The notes beneath the pieces are model-generated. The model was not told the DNA's origin. It saw nothing but the letters and a program-made list of their open reading frames with translations, and ran no database searches. A program made the position numbers and the translations under genes. A stretch of 64,000 nt of DNA from Pyrus communis (taxonomy: Eukaryota; Streptophyta; Magnoliopsida; Rosales; Rosaceae), in the NCBI RefSeq assembly GCF_963583255.1, contig NC_084816.1:15301100-15365099 (forward strand), given 5' to 3'. Shown here piece by piece: positions 1 through 11,080 of the stretch (within the stretch, counting starts at the first letter, position 1; the number at the start of each line of letters is the position of its first letter).

Positions 1-686
1 CAAATGGGCGGAGGCGGCGAGGCAGATGTCGTTGGGCTTTTTTTTTTTGTTTTTATTATTTATTTGGTTTCTAATTGTTTTTTAAACTACTAAAAAGTGA
101 ATTCTTTTAGGTATCATCCACATGGCATCAAAATATTGGTTGTGTGACTTTTCTACGTGACATGTTAGCAAACCAACGGAAAATTTACCGGATTCGTACA
201 GCAGGCACTACATTGATGTGCAGTAGTCAAATTTAGAGACAACGTTGATTGATTTTCAAATTGAGGGACCAAAGTGATGAGATAGGTCAATTTCAGAGAC
301 TATTTGTAATAAAAACCCGTTTCTTTATGTGCAAGAAACAATGAATAAGTAAAGAGAATCGTCCTCCCTTCCTGATCACTCATCCCTACAGGTATAACGA
401 TGGATAGTCAGGAAGGTTGTAACTATGGCCTGAAATTTCAAATCAGTAAATAACTTCCATTAACACAATCGGTACACAGAAAACTGCCCCAAAAAAGCAA
501 GATCATGCAATCAGTAAACTATACCTTTCATTTTGCATAAGTGCGCAATTCTTATTTCAAATGCAAAAGAACCCGTAACTGAACGGAATTTCTTCAAAAA
601 AAAAATGCCTGTGGGAGTTTAATGCATCTTCCACCAAAGCAGAAACAATAACAGCTCAAGCTATGAGTCTAAGACAAAACATTTCA
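1..686. other. 3' flank of the 79-aa gene, with a repeat fragment
   Basis: No coding potential is visible. About 345-686 is probably 3' UTR and downstream sequence of the minus-strand gene that ends at 687. About 220-320 contains phrases such as 'gggaccaaagtgatgag' and 'cagagactatttgtaat'. These resemble the 'ggtccctgag...' ends seen in the Mutator-like fold-back at 27863-28831, so this may be a decayed relative. That link is inferred from wording alone. Confidence 0.35.
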
Positions 687-1010
687 CTACTCCAAACCTG
701 ATTTGACAATAAAATTCTGGCGACTAATGGGGTTCATCACGACCGGAGGTCCTGCAGTACGTGGCCAAGCCTGGAACTTCTTGTCAGTTTCTTCCCCCCA
801 TTTTTTGTTTGAAACGGTACCGGGAGTACTACCTGGTTATAATTTAATAGTGTTAAATTGCACAGAAATTTACTAGGCTAAACGACTTCACCAAGCAGTT
901 TTGTCATCAAAAGTACCTCCAAATATCTTTTTGTCAGATATCATAGTGTCAAAAACATACGCAAGCCCAAAGGTCCCCACAATAGATCCTACAATGTACT
1001 TTGCTGCCAT
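687..1010 (-). CDS. small conserved plant protein, probably mitochondrial (79 aa, two coding exons)
   Basis: The coding exons are 917-1010 and 687-832, joined across an 84-base intron with a GT donor (916-915) and AG acceptor (834-833); the join gives 79 codons plus stop with no frame break. The ATG at 1010 follows closely on an upstream acceptor (TTATTGCAG), so a 5' UTR intron precedes it. Residues about 5-22 form a small hydrophobic segment (IVGSIVGTFGLAYVF). It is followed by a charged DKKIFGG patch and a C-terminal half with a WPRTAGPPVVMNPISRQNF signature that I remember as strongly conserved in plant proteins of this size. One N-terminal membrane span and small size fit an accessory protein of the mitochondrial inner membrane, but I cannot assign a complex with certainty. 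Splicing and reading frame are clear; the function is inference. Confidence 0.8.
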
Positions 1011-1020
1011 TTTTCAACTG

Positions 1021-3213
1021 CAATAAGTACGAACATAAAGTCAAACAATAAGCAAATGGAGAAACACGCAAAGAGAAGAGCCAGTTATCTCATTGTGAAT
1101 CATTTCGGAATGAGTTAACTCAATGGATAGAAAGTAGAAAACAGATGCATACAACAAAACGGAAGTGAAGGTTCTACATGTCACTCATTAGCCTTTAACG
1201 TACACAAGCACAAGGTCACAAGGAGTAGCATCACTTACAATTTTTTACAATTTTTAAGAAGTTAATGAATCTACAAACACTGGTCAAACCAAGCTTCTGA
1301 GAATATTACCATAAATGAAGAAAAATACTGAAAACTAAAATATGACAAATTTGAGTTAAAATAACATTTCTAACAAGTACTAATTTGAGCCTATGTACAT
1401 AAACTTCAAAGGGTTCAAATCAGCTAAAGCACTCTTTCACAAATAAACCTATGGTTCAATTTTTCAGGGATGAAGTAATGTGTGAATCTCATTCAATACA
1501 CCCTAGAATATAGTTTTCTTTCAATCGGATAATGGAGTACGGCTTGAAACATTAAAACCTAGTTGAAACAGTAAAACCATAAGATAATGGTGATTTACAA
1601 GGTAACAACCCAAGAGACCATTGGCTCTACCCACATAACTTCAGCTGAGAGAGGAACCCACAAATTCACAGCCAACAAATACACAAATTCTTAGCCAAAA
1701 CCCATGAAGACAAGTTGTTCAACCCCAATGCAAAACCCAAACAAAAAATTATCAAAATACGAGGCCCATTGTTTGAAAAGATAATTACATTCAGTCGTTG
1801 CTGCTTGGGGTGAAGTACAGTTGAATCTTTGGCTTTGGGTTTGTTTTGGGAGGTAGGGATTATAGAATTAAGAAGATGTAATGATGGTGAACAGCCGAGG
1901 AAGGGGTCACTGGTGGGGCTGGGGTAAAGAAAAGCTGCGAACTTCTTTTTTATTTTGTGGTATAGGGCTAGGGAAGCTTTTTTCTACACCTTCCTGGAAG
2001 TCACGTTGACCACATTCATGCCTAGTTGAGCTTGTCTAGAAAGACACACACACACACACAAACACAGAGGTGGGTGTGCTTATGGCAGTAGAGGGCGGGG
2101 AGGAACCAATAAATTCATACCCAACTCCATGAAGTTCCAAGTTTTTCTGCCCAAGTTCAAAACCTACACCCAAAATAATTCACATAAGAGACTCAATTGC
2201 CCAAAAAGAGACTTGTATTACGTCATTGTTGCTTTGGGTGAAGATAGAGTTGATGATTTGGTTTGTTTTGGGAGGTAGGGAATTATAGAATTAAGAAGAT
2301 GTAATGATAGGTTCAGTATCTGAGACTAGGTCGGGGAGGTCTGTTTAACGGCTGGTGAGGGGATGGTGGGAAAGGAGTCACGGCTGGGGTGGAGGAAAAG
2401 TGGTCATGGCTAGGGCTGGGGATGGAGTAAAGAAGAGATGCGGAATACAAATTTGTAATCCGGTGGAAATGTGGGATTTAACATTAGTTTCAGGGAGAAC
2501 TAGAGGAATTAATCCTAAAGCTTATCACTCTATAGTCCCCATCATCCCCACCGCAACAACAAGGTTGACACCGAACAGAACAAATTAACAACCAAAGAGA
2601 ACTACAAGGTACAGTTGAAAACTAATATTGATAAAGGAGCACGTTCGTGCAGTGCGTATATACCATGCATATAAGAGATGACCAAAAACCTTGAACCAAA
2701 TATATAGCAACTCAGTTTCCGTATTGTCAAACATATAAACACGGGAGCATTGTTCAAAGTAAACAAATAATACGGTGACCCGGCAAGGCTAGAAAGAACC
2801 TAAATCATGTCACAACGAAACAAAATACAGCAACTAATATACCAAACGCACGACCATATGAAAGAGCAAAAAAATGGTGGAGATTCGCATAACCAAATAG
2901 CGGCTAGACAGGGTCGTTTCCAATGTAAAATTTAAGTTCTTTCGATGTATAAAGTTTCTAGATTTCTCAATCAACAAATGAAAATCTGCTAAAACATCAA
3001 CCTGGAATCCAATTTATCAAGTCTATGAACCCACATTTTCTCAGAAACCAAACATAATATACAAATATAAAATCAATAAAAGTAATTCATCTGGTAAATT
3101 GTACGAATCTGAGAAAATCCCAAGCATAATAAACGAAACCCTAGATCTATCAGCAGATATGTAATTCAGAGCGCGACATTGCGGATATAAAAACTGATGA
3201 AACGAGAACTCAC
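1021..3213 (-). other. 5' UTR intron of the 79-aa gene
   Basis: A donor GTGAGT (reading minus from 3213) and an acceptor TTATTGCAG just upstream of the start codon bracket an intron of about 2.2 kb. It contains no convincing coding sequence, but it holds an imperfect internal duplication (about 1600-1950 and 2080-2440, offset 422 bases) and a short CA microsatellite near 2045-2062. A long leader intron is common in highly expressed plant housekeeping genes, where it can raise expression. The exon pairing is deduced from splice signals only. Confidence 0.55.
1620..2440. repeat. imperfect direct duplication inside the leader intron
   Basis: The stretch around 1838-1886 ('ggtttgttttgggaggtagg' and the following 'attatagaattaagaagatg') recurs at 2260-2308, an offset of 422 bases. 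Flanking sequence on the upstream side also aligns loosely (a 'gaggaacc...aaattca' start in both). The copies have diverged by many substitutions and small indels, so the duplication is not recent. Confidence 0.65.
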
Positions 3214-3326
3214 AGATGAATTGCAATGGGGAGAGATTAGAAGACGGCGTTGAGAGCAGAGCGATGCAAACGGTGGGTGGGACTCAGGTAACGGAGGCAC
3301 AAATTGTGCTGCATCTGAATTTATAA
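3214..3326 (-). promoter_or_regulatory. TATA box and untranslated first exon of the 79-aa gene
   Basis: On the minus strand a TATA box (TTATAAAT) lies at 3326-3319. Transcription would start roughly 30 bases downstream, near 3290, giving a noncoding first exon of about 75 bases that ends at the GTGAGT donor at 3213. The spacing is typical of plant core promoters. Confidence 0.5.
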
Positions 3327-3477
3327 GAGTAGTTCTCTCCTGCGCATATGGTGGGTTGTGCGCGTGAGATGCGCATGACCCGGTTAAACTTAATCTCGCC
3401 CTCTCATTTTTGTAACTTTAAACCAGCGGCTGTGATGCGTTTTTAGAAGAAACAGAGGAAATGCTTTGTCATCTATT

Positions 3478-4080
3478 TAGAGGTGCGCTCGGTTTCATTC
3501 GGTTTGGTTCGTTTTTTTTTCGGTTTGGTTTCGGTATTGTTTTAGATTTTTTTTATTTTATATAATAAAACTTAATCTTTTTTTAATATAGAATTTAGTA
3601 AAGAGGCTTGCAATTATCAACTAATAATAAGAAAAAGGAGAAAGTGAAAAGTGGGAAGGTAGTTATGTATATACAAGATTATATAAATCAATCATATTCT
3701 ATCATTAACCTCAATTGCAATGAAAAATGATCGCTATATTCCATTCAAAAAGCAAACAAATAGAGAAGCTCTTCCAAGTTCCAATGTCTTCTGAAACTTT
3801 TATCTATTACTAATGAAATATTCTCCCTAATTAAAACAAGTATGTTCCTTGAAAAAGCCTTATGCTTAGTTTCAAACTTGACAACAAAGTTTCACAAAAG
3901 AAAACATCATGGGCATACATTCATACAATATAAAGGGATTCGGTTTAGTTTGGTTTTCGAACCTCCAAAATCAAAATCAAACCAATAAGGTTTGGTTCGG
4001 TTCGATTTTTTTTCGGTTTTCTGTTTTTCGATTCGGTGGTCGATCCCTTTTTTTCGGTTTTCAGTTTTTTAACCCCTCTA
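3478..4080. mobile_element. degenerate hAT-type MITE rich in CGGTT repeats
   Basis: The left end reads TAGAGGTGCGCTCGG and the right end, reversed, TAGAGGGGTTAAAAAACTG: short terminal inverted repeats beginning TAGAGG. CGGTTTGGTTCGG-type repeats lie inside both ends. The flanking octamers (CATCTATT and CTTCCATC) match at only 5 of 8 positions. Layout and length (603 bp) resemble the well-supported hAT MITE at 10449-11072, so I read it as an older member of the same type. Confidence 0.45.
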
Positions 4081-4702
4081 CTTCCATCACCTTAAGATAG
4101 AAAAAAATTTCATCCATTTTGATGTCAATACTAGAACTCAGCAAACCCGACAAAGCATGGAGGATCTACATTTTACGTTCCACACTACCGGAGTTCTGGC
4201 CACCCAACTTGACCACCAAACCATACATGCTAGTTGAACATTAATTATTTAATCTTCCTTCTTCTAGAATTTAATTGTATGCGCATTTTTTTATTTGTGT
4301 TGCGTTACTAATATACAGGTTATAATATATACATGAATAAATTGGTAAATGTGAAAAATATTTAAATGACCTTATGATCTTAGTTTCATTCAAACTCTAT
4401 GTTTATCTAAACTCTCATTTCTCAAGACTGTCGACGAGAAATCATTTCATGAGAGCAAGTAAATATAACTGATCATACTTGTTGGCATATAATTGATGCA
4501 ATAAGTCAAAATCCACAACAAACATGAAAAAGATCAATTCTGATGGGCTCTAGTTCGTTTAGAAAATATGGTTAGAGGGACTATATGCGGAGCAAGTAAG
4601 CATAAATTGATACCGACTCCTTAGAACTTAGAATCCAACTCACCAACCCTCTTGAATTAGAACAATGGGCCGTACAGTTAACATGATTAGAAAAGGACTT
4701 TT
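4081..4702. other. intergenic stretch, nothing identified
   Basis: AT-rich sequence between the MITE and the stop codon of the coiled-coil gene. The part nearest 4702 is likely the 3' UTR of that gene. No open frame, RNA gene or repeat stands out. Confidence 0.4.
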
Positions 4703-7433
4703 CTATGTCTTGGAAGGTTGAGGGTAATGATACGGGAAGACTGCTTTGCCATTCTGCCTCTCCGAAAATGAGGAGTTTCCGATGTTTTGAAACGGCGTTC
4801 GCTTCGGAGCATTAGGTGTTCTGTTGATGTATGTGTCTGGTTTTTTCCTTCCATCGGTTAAATCCTCCCTTTGCTTGCGGCCGTCTTCTTTGGTACGCTG
4901 ATTTTCCTTCAAGTGACATATCAGTACCCGCTTTTCCATTTCATTATGTGGATTCCGGGGAATAAGTGGCGAACCGTTGGCCTTCATTAGTCTTGTGCTT
5001 TCTTCCTTCCTCAACCTATCAAGCTCTCCGTGGAGCGTTGACACTTGCACTTGTAACTCCCTTCCTTTGCTTTCAGATGAAATGGCTTTCTGTCTCCATT
5101 CTTGCACCTGCAGAAGAAATACGACTTTCTTTAGAGTGCGCATTCAAGAAGAAATTGAAAAGGAATCATCTAAACTAAGTTCCAGCCTCCAGGCCTTCTA
5201 ACTTCGAAGCATCATAAGAAACCTGTCAATCCTGTTGCAAAATCATGCAGAAAATCAAGGATATTCCAGCTATTCCGAACATATTGCTTTTCGGTGGATA
5301 TTAGATTCTCCTAAAACATCGAAGAGAGCAATGTAGCCCAGCCAAAAAGAGCTGAGGATATCCCTCTTCCCAGTAGCAGCTTGGTCTAGATAAATTTGTA
5401 TGCTATAACTAAGCATAGGATAGTAAAGGACGAAATATCTTACAGCTGAGCGTAAGGATTGAATCTGATAATCAGAATCTAGAGCTCGATCTTCCCAAAA
5501 GTCCCTAGAAGCCTGCAATTCTTCCATCTCCTCCCTCACCTGCCCCAGCATCTCCTGCATCTGAGACCATTGCTCTGTCTCAACTCGTACTTGCTCTACA
5601 ATTCTTCGAACTATTGTCTTGCAACGTCCTGAGCACACGTCCTCTTCACGAGACTGTTTCTCCTGCAGAGCAAATTGTCCAAACTTAATATTCCTTCTAG
5701 TAACAATGTTTTCTTTATTCCATAAATAAGTCAACCTTTTGCAAGAATATACCTTGTCAAATTGTTGTATCAAGGAAGAAGACAGATTTTCAGCTTCAAT
5801 TCTCTGGAAAGAAGAGGCAGAACTGGCAACCGAACTATTGGCTGTAGACAGCATTGAACCATACTCTTCCTTCATCCTCTCTAATAACATCCCGTTCGAC
5901 AATCCCTCCATTTTCCTTCTCAGAATCTCTGCCTGCGTAGTATTTTTTATAGAACCGATAAGGCAATCATGCAAATCATGAAGTAAAAAAATGCACGCCT
6001 GGTTATCGTGAGTCTCCTCACTTTATCAATTTTAAAGTCAAAACTAACATGATCCAGTTGAGAGGTGCCACACACACATTATAACAATATAAATCGTAAG
6101 AGTCAAGATCATCCGTGTCTTCAAATTTAAGTATCGAAGCAAGATCGATGACACTAGTTTGCACGAAAGGAAGATAATGCTCACATTGCTTTTCCCACCC
6201 GAAACCAAGTTCTCATTTACTCGAGAGCTTGATTTGATCGACAAGCTTGCTTCTGCCATCCCTTGGATCTCCTTCACACGTATCTCATCTGATGTCGTCC
6301 TAAACTTCTGAAGCCGTCTTTGGAGAAGATAGGCTTGTTTATCAAAATTACTAGAGTTCTTCCCAACCTCCGAATCCTTAACTCGTAAATTTCTTTGCAA
6401 CCTCTGTAGTTTCTCTGCCAAGTGTTGAATCTCTTCCTCCAAAACCTTTCCGTTGCAAATCTTCTTTTGCCCCTGAAAACCAGTCACAACATCAAAATTT
6501 GTCTCACACAAAGCCGTTGTCAATTATTCTGAAGAAAAACTTGCTGGAATATAATAAGAATACAAGTAAGAATGCAGAAGAAGCACGGCTTAAGATTCCA
6601 ACTTTTCCTTGATTTTAGTTCAATGTAATTTCTTCTTAAGCAAATGGAAGAATTTACCGAGCAATCCAAGAAACTGAAACGGAAACAAAGTTTCAGATTT
6701 GAGCAGTAAGACTATCTCCAACTCAAGGGTGGGAAATCCAAAAATTTAGCCCCGTATTTTCAACTATTCGTCTACGTATGAGGTCAGTTTACCACCTTCT
6801 TAAATCTTATATTTTTGCTTAAACACTTTCATTTTTCAATGCGTTCAAGTCGTGATAAGTGAATTCAGATACTAGAAGAATTCAATATAAAAGAATTGGA
6901 TTAATTAATAATATTATTTGATCGTTGAATTTCAAATATTAGGCCGCTACATTATTTTATTACCGTTAAAATTGATTAAATTAAATTTAAGCCGTTGAAA
7001 TATAAAAGTTACCGTCGGAAAATTTTCAAACTGATAGTTGGATTGAAACGGTAAAGAAATCTAGGCCGCACAACACAGTTACTGTTGGAAAGTCTGAGCA
7101 CGTCTCACTGGATCACATGACCTAAGAGCGCGCGACAGCCGATGAAATGACAACGGCTAGCGCATCTGAGCCGTAAAAAATGGGCTTGTTGTGACCCTGG
7201 CAGCAGGGAATCCCTCGGTCCACTTGCGCTTGACGAGTGGCTCCGCCCTTTCCTTCCCTTTCACGTGGTGCTGCTGCTTGCTGGGGCCTTCCAATCGCTT
7301 CCTTATCCGTCCGGGGGCCATTGGAGACTCAAATACCCACTCCAAACTCAAAATTCTTTTTTTTTTTTTTTAATTCCACCCTCGCGGGAGACGGTCTAAA
7401 GGCATATTTTTCAAAAAAAGAATCTGCAATATT

Positions 7434-7464
<31 letters not shown>

Positions 7465-8262
7465 CCGATAAAACATGAGAAACGATAGAACAGTTCTGCT
7501 TTCAAAACCAAATATAATCTTTCATTCAAAACTTGAGCAAGCACGGTAATTTCAATTCGAGGTTATTATAATTTCCCCATGTGTTTAAAAACTTCAATTT
7601 TCTTTGTAATCTTACATTTTGGTCAATAACTATCACCACGAAACGAACTTGAAATTTCTCAGCAACCAAACAGAAAAACCCTGTTGGGGTTTTCCTTCTC
7701 CTTCTAGCATTTTCTCATCAACCAAACAGGCAATTCAAAACCTACGTAAACAAATACAAAACGAGAGAGAGCGAGAGAAAGGACTTACAGAAACAAGAGT
7801 GTGCACAGCTGATTTAAGAGTCCTCTCCATCTTAACCTTCGTCCTCTCCGTTTTCCTTTCAGCAATCTCCCTCTCCATCCTCAACAAATTACACTCCGCC
7901 TTCAACATCTCAGCCTGAAACCTCCACCTCTCCTCCTCCACCACTCCACCACCCTCCCCCTCCTCCTCCTCTCTAACCCTCTCTCTCCTCCTCTCTCTCT
8001 CCTCCCCATCCCCACACTCAAGAAGCACAACCGGTGAACCGGTTCTCGAAAAAGCTCTCTCTTGATCAAACAGAGCCTCCAGCTTTCCCTTGTGGTCCTT
8101 CCTGGCCTCCCCTGAATTGTGTTTTCCGCCATGAACGTTCTTGGTAGCTCTCCGGCGAGGCCTCCGCGGGAGGTGGAGGATTCTTGGTGTTGGTTGGGGT
8201 GGTGGGTACTGCCATTTAAATCTTCTTGTTGCGGTAACTGCAGTTGCAGAGGAGGATGACAT
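4703..8262 (-). CDS. coiled-coil protein of unknown function, five exons, 521 aa
   Basis: Exons on the minus strand are 7789-8262, 6185-6472, 5753-5932, 5444-5662 and 4703-5107. All introns are GT-AG and all junctions are phase 0 (158, 96, 60, 73 and 134 codons). The N-terminus (about 1-40) is basic and proline-rich. From about 90 on the protein is dominated by Glu/Arg/Lys heptads (EERERRRERVREEEE near 90-105, then AEMLKAECNLLRMEREIAER), forming long coiled coils through about residue 430. The last 90 residues are polar and probably disordered. It resembles the plant proteins loosely annotated as myosin-heavy-chain-like or golgin-like, but no catalytic motif or membrane span is visible and I give no name. 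The start is the first ATG after a CT-rich leader. The exon structure is well supported; the role is unknown. Confidence 0.75.
7439..7464. repeat. (CT)n microsatellite in intron 1 of the coiled-coil gene
   Basis: Thirteen or so uninterrupted CT units in the 1.3-kb first intron (6473-7788). Confidence 0.9.
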
Positions 8263-8399
8263 TTGCAGTCGAGTCGATTAAAAAAGGCACGAACTTTGTG
8301 TTTGTTTTTGGGTTTGAAAATGAAAGGAAGAAAGAAGCTAGACGTTAGGCTTCATCTTGTTTGTTTGTATAGTGTAGGCTGTAGCTTAACATCTGAGTT

Positions 8400-8402
<3 letters not shown>

Positions 8403-8434
<32 letters not shown>
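8403..8434. repeat. (GA)n microsatellite, CT-rich leader of the coiled-coil gene
   Basis: About 16 GA units, 140 bases upstream of the ATG at 8262. Read on the gene's strand this is a (CT)n tract, a common feature of plant 5' UTRs and core promoters and a possible binding site for GAGA-binding BPC factors (family knowledge, not tested). Confidence 0.8.
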
Positions 8435-8438
<4 letters not shown>

Positions 8439-8489
8439 TGTGAGTGAGAGAGAGCGTGCAACCTCTTGCAGGGATTTCAAATGAAAGCT

Positions 8490-10110
8490 GCGCTTGATGT
8501 TAATTTTGTTTGGGCAAATTTATTGGTATCTACTTTGGTCCCTTCGTCTTTTATTTTTTGGTTTTATTGGAATTTGAATAGTATTTCATGGTTTTTTTTT
8601 TGTTGAGTATAATAATATATTTTACACTAGGGGAGCAATATATTTTACACTAAGGGGAGGAGAGAGTTCGAAGAGGAGAGAAGAGTTCGGTTAAGCCACA
8701 CAATAGACAACCTAATTTAGTATCAAATTCGCTATTCACGATATTCGAATCTAAGACTTTGATGAGATTTTTACCGTCTACATAAATAGGGATAAAAACA
8801 CTTAAAAATACTTGCAAGAATACAAGGATGTTGTAGTATAGATGTTTATGCATGGTCGTTCTCCTCAAAGACTATTTTACTAATTTATGTAGAAACAATT
8901 CCTAATTAACTACTTAAAACTAAAAATTGAGAAAGGTGATTTTGAATTTAGGTAATATTAAAAACGAATTTTAATTAAAATCAAATATGATAAAATATAA
9001 AATCTACTTATCAGACCTTACAAGTGAAGAGGAATATCACCAGATCGTAGTATTGAGTGGTGTATTTCATGGTCTTAGTTTAATAGTAATTTTTGGCTTT
9101 AGGCATATTTTATGAACCCAGAGAGAAAAAAGAGGGAAAGGGATCATCGCTGCATCCTTTTCTGAGGGATTATGTGATCATGACTGTTTATCGTATATCG
9201 TGCGGTTAGTTTTCGTTAAGTACTATTTATATTTAATTTTAAAATGATTTATGACCACACGATATATAATGAACGATTACGATCAAAGAATCCTTAGAAT
9301 CTATAAGAAAAGGATCCGGTGATAGATATCTTAACGTTTGTTCCTTATGTCTGACCATTTTGATCTTGATAATACCTAGGCATTCACTGATAAGTCTTCC
9401 ATGTATTTGCTTTCTGATTTAATTCAATAAAAAAAAATACTACATGTTTTATTTTTTTAAGTTCAAGAAAAATTAAATAACATATCTATTATTTTTTTAA
9501 ATAATAAAATAAAGTGTTAATATATTATCAGACAAAATAAAAAATTAACTCAATATTAAAATTTAAAAATGATGTTCCGGTTTAGATTTATTATTATGTT
9601 GGTTTGTTTGGATCCTTGCTTTTAGTTGTGTTTTTCAACGAAAAAAAGAGAGGTGTCATCAGCAAATAATAGAATGCTAGTAAAACTACATTTTTAAATG
9701 ATCTTTGAAATTGAACATTTCCACTAAAACGTCTTTTAAAGTTTTGAATCACTAAATAAAATTCAAATTGCAGGGTGTTAGTAAGATTTTCTTTTAAGTT
9801 GGTTGGTTGTCATATTCTAACTGATTTTTAGTTTTGAATCCTCCTTGGTGCTATTCTCTTATTGCAAAGTCAACAGATTTTATGCCTAAAATATTTGTTA
9901 ATTTGAAGTGTTTTTGTATTTTAGTCTAATGTCTGAACTGATTCATATGTTTATTAACAGTGCACTTGAATTGTAAGTGATGAATCGTTCATGTCATATA
10001 ACCTATTGCATTTTAAGTTTAAACATGTCCCATCTTTCAGTTTAGATTGAATATATCATATTTTAATTGAGCATTAAAAAATCAATTTGAATAGTACGTA
10101 AAACGGCCTT
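8490..10110. other. AT-rich intergenic region
   Basis: No gene is supported. A short direct duplication ('tattttacacta') occurs at about 8619-8655, and an inverted-repeat element lies at about 9147-9320 (listed separately). The rest is unstructured AT-rich sequence. Confidence 0.4.
9147..9320. mobile_element. small fold-back MITE
   Basis: The left arm runs 'gcatccttttct...atcgtatatcgtgcggt' and the right arm reversed runs 'ggatccttttct...attatatatcgtgtggt'. The two imperfect arms of about 60 bases enclose a short AT-rich spacer. The 'GGATCCTTTTC' type of end is common in plant fold-back MITEs. No target duplication is certain. Confidence 0.45.
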
Positions 10111-10112
10111 CT

Positions 10113-10135
10113 AGAGAGAGAGAGAGAGAGAGAGA
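10113..10135. repeat. (GA)n microsatellite
   Basis: About 11 GA units just upstream of the 92-bp tandem repeat. Confidence 0.85.
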
Positions 10136-10148
10136 CGTTGCAGTTGGT

Positions 10149-10426
10149 AACTTAAGGTAGGTTTAGGAACCCCTTATCTTCAAATATACAAATAGTAGGA
10201 TTAGACGTGCAAAACATGCTTAAAATTTGAAAATATTTTAACTTAAGGTAGGTTTAGGAACCCCCTTACCTTCATATATACAAATAGTAGGATTAGACGT
10301 GCAAAACATGCTCAAAATTTGAAAATATTTTAATTTAAGGTAGGTTTAGGAACCCCCTTACCTTCAAATATACAAATAGTAGGATTAGACGTGCAAAACA
10401 TGCTTAAATTTTGAAAATATTGTAAA
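10149..10426. repeat. three-copy tandem repeat, period 91-92 bp
   Basis: Copies begin at 10149, 10240 and 10332. Each runs from 'aacttaaggtaggtttagga' through 'attagacgtgcaaaacatgc' to 'ttgaaaatatt'. They differ at only a handful of positions. The array stops about 20 bases before the hAT MITE at 10449. Confidence 0.9.
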
Positions 10427-10448
10427 TAGTTTCTGTGACGAATCTGGC

Positions 10449-11072
10449 TAGGGCTGGGTTCGGTTCTAATCGGTTCGGTTTTTTCTCAAAACCGAAACCG
10501 AACCGAAATTTCGGTTCGGTTCGGTTCGGTTCAATTTTTTTTCGGTTTTTTTCGGTTCGGTTTTTTTTCAGTTCGGTTTTTCTCGGTTCGGTTTCGGTTT
10601 TTTTCGGTTTTTTTTTTTTTTTTCTCCCTCCAAAATTATTAAAAAAAAAAAAGGAAATATGAAAGTTCACATTCATATTAAGAGGCCAGGCGGAATGAAA
10701 AATAAGGAGGAGGAGGGTTAGGGTTACAGTTAAGGGTTTTGTTAAAAGATTAAAAAATTAAAAATAATCTCACAAATCCTAGAGGCATGAGGGTTCGAAC
10801 CCATGCCTCCATGCTTGTAAAGTTTCACTGAAACCAACTTGGCAACAAGTTCTGTTTTGTTATGATTGTATGACTAAACTATTTATAAATATTCAAAAAA
10901 ATTATATATATATATATATATCGGTTCGGTTCGGTTCGGTTCGGTTCGGTTTCCGAGCCTCAAAAACCGAAACCGAACTGGTCAGATTCGGTTCAGTTCG
11001 GTTTGACAATTTCGGTTCGGTTTTTTTCGGCCTCGGTCCGGTTCGGTTTTCGGTTTTTTGAACCCACCCCTA
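10449..11072. mobile_element. hAT-type MITE with perfect 8-bp target duplication
   Basis: The 624-bp element starts TAGGGCTGGGTTC and ends GAACCCACCCCTA, a 13-bp terminal inverted repeat with one mismatch. It is flanked on both sides by AATCTGGC (10441-10448 and 11073-11080), the 8-bp target duplication typical of the hAT superfamily. Inside both ends lie arrays of (CGGTT)n. The centre is AT-rich with a (TA)n run near 10906-10921. No transposase frame is present, so it is non-autonomous. Confidence 0.88.
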
Positions 11073-11080
11073 AATCTGGC

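Noticed and set aside
6708..7090. Possible Tourist-like MITE in intron 1 of the coiled-coil gene (GACTATCTCCAAC end)
   Set aside because: The left end resembles that of the element at 30276-30875, but no convincing inverted partner or second TAA/TTA flank could be found.
10435..10676. Phe/Arg/Gly-rich or Glu/Pro/Asn/Lys-rich proteins around 10435 and 10870-11061
   Set aside because: These frames are translations of the (CGGTT)n arrays of the hAT MITE and carry no protein signal.
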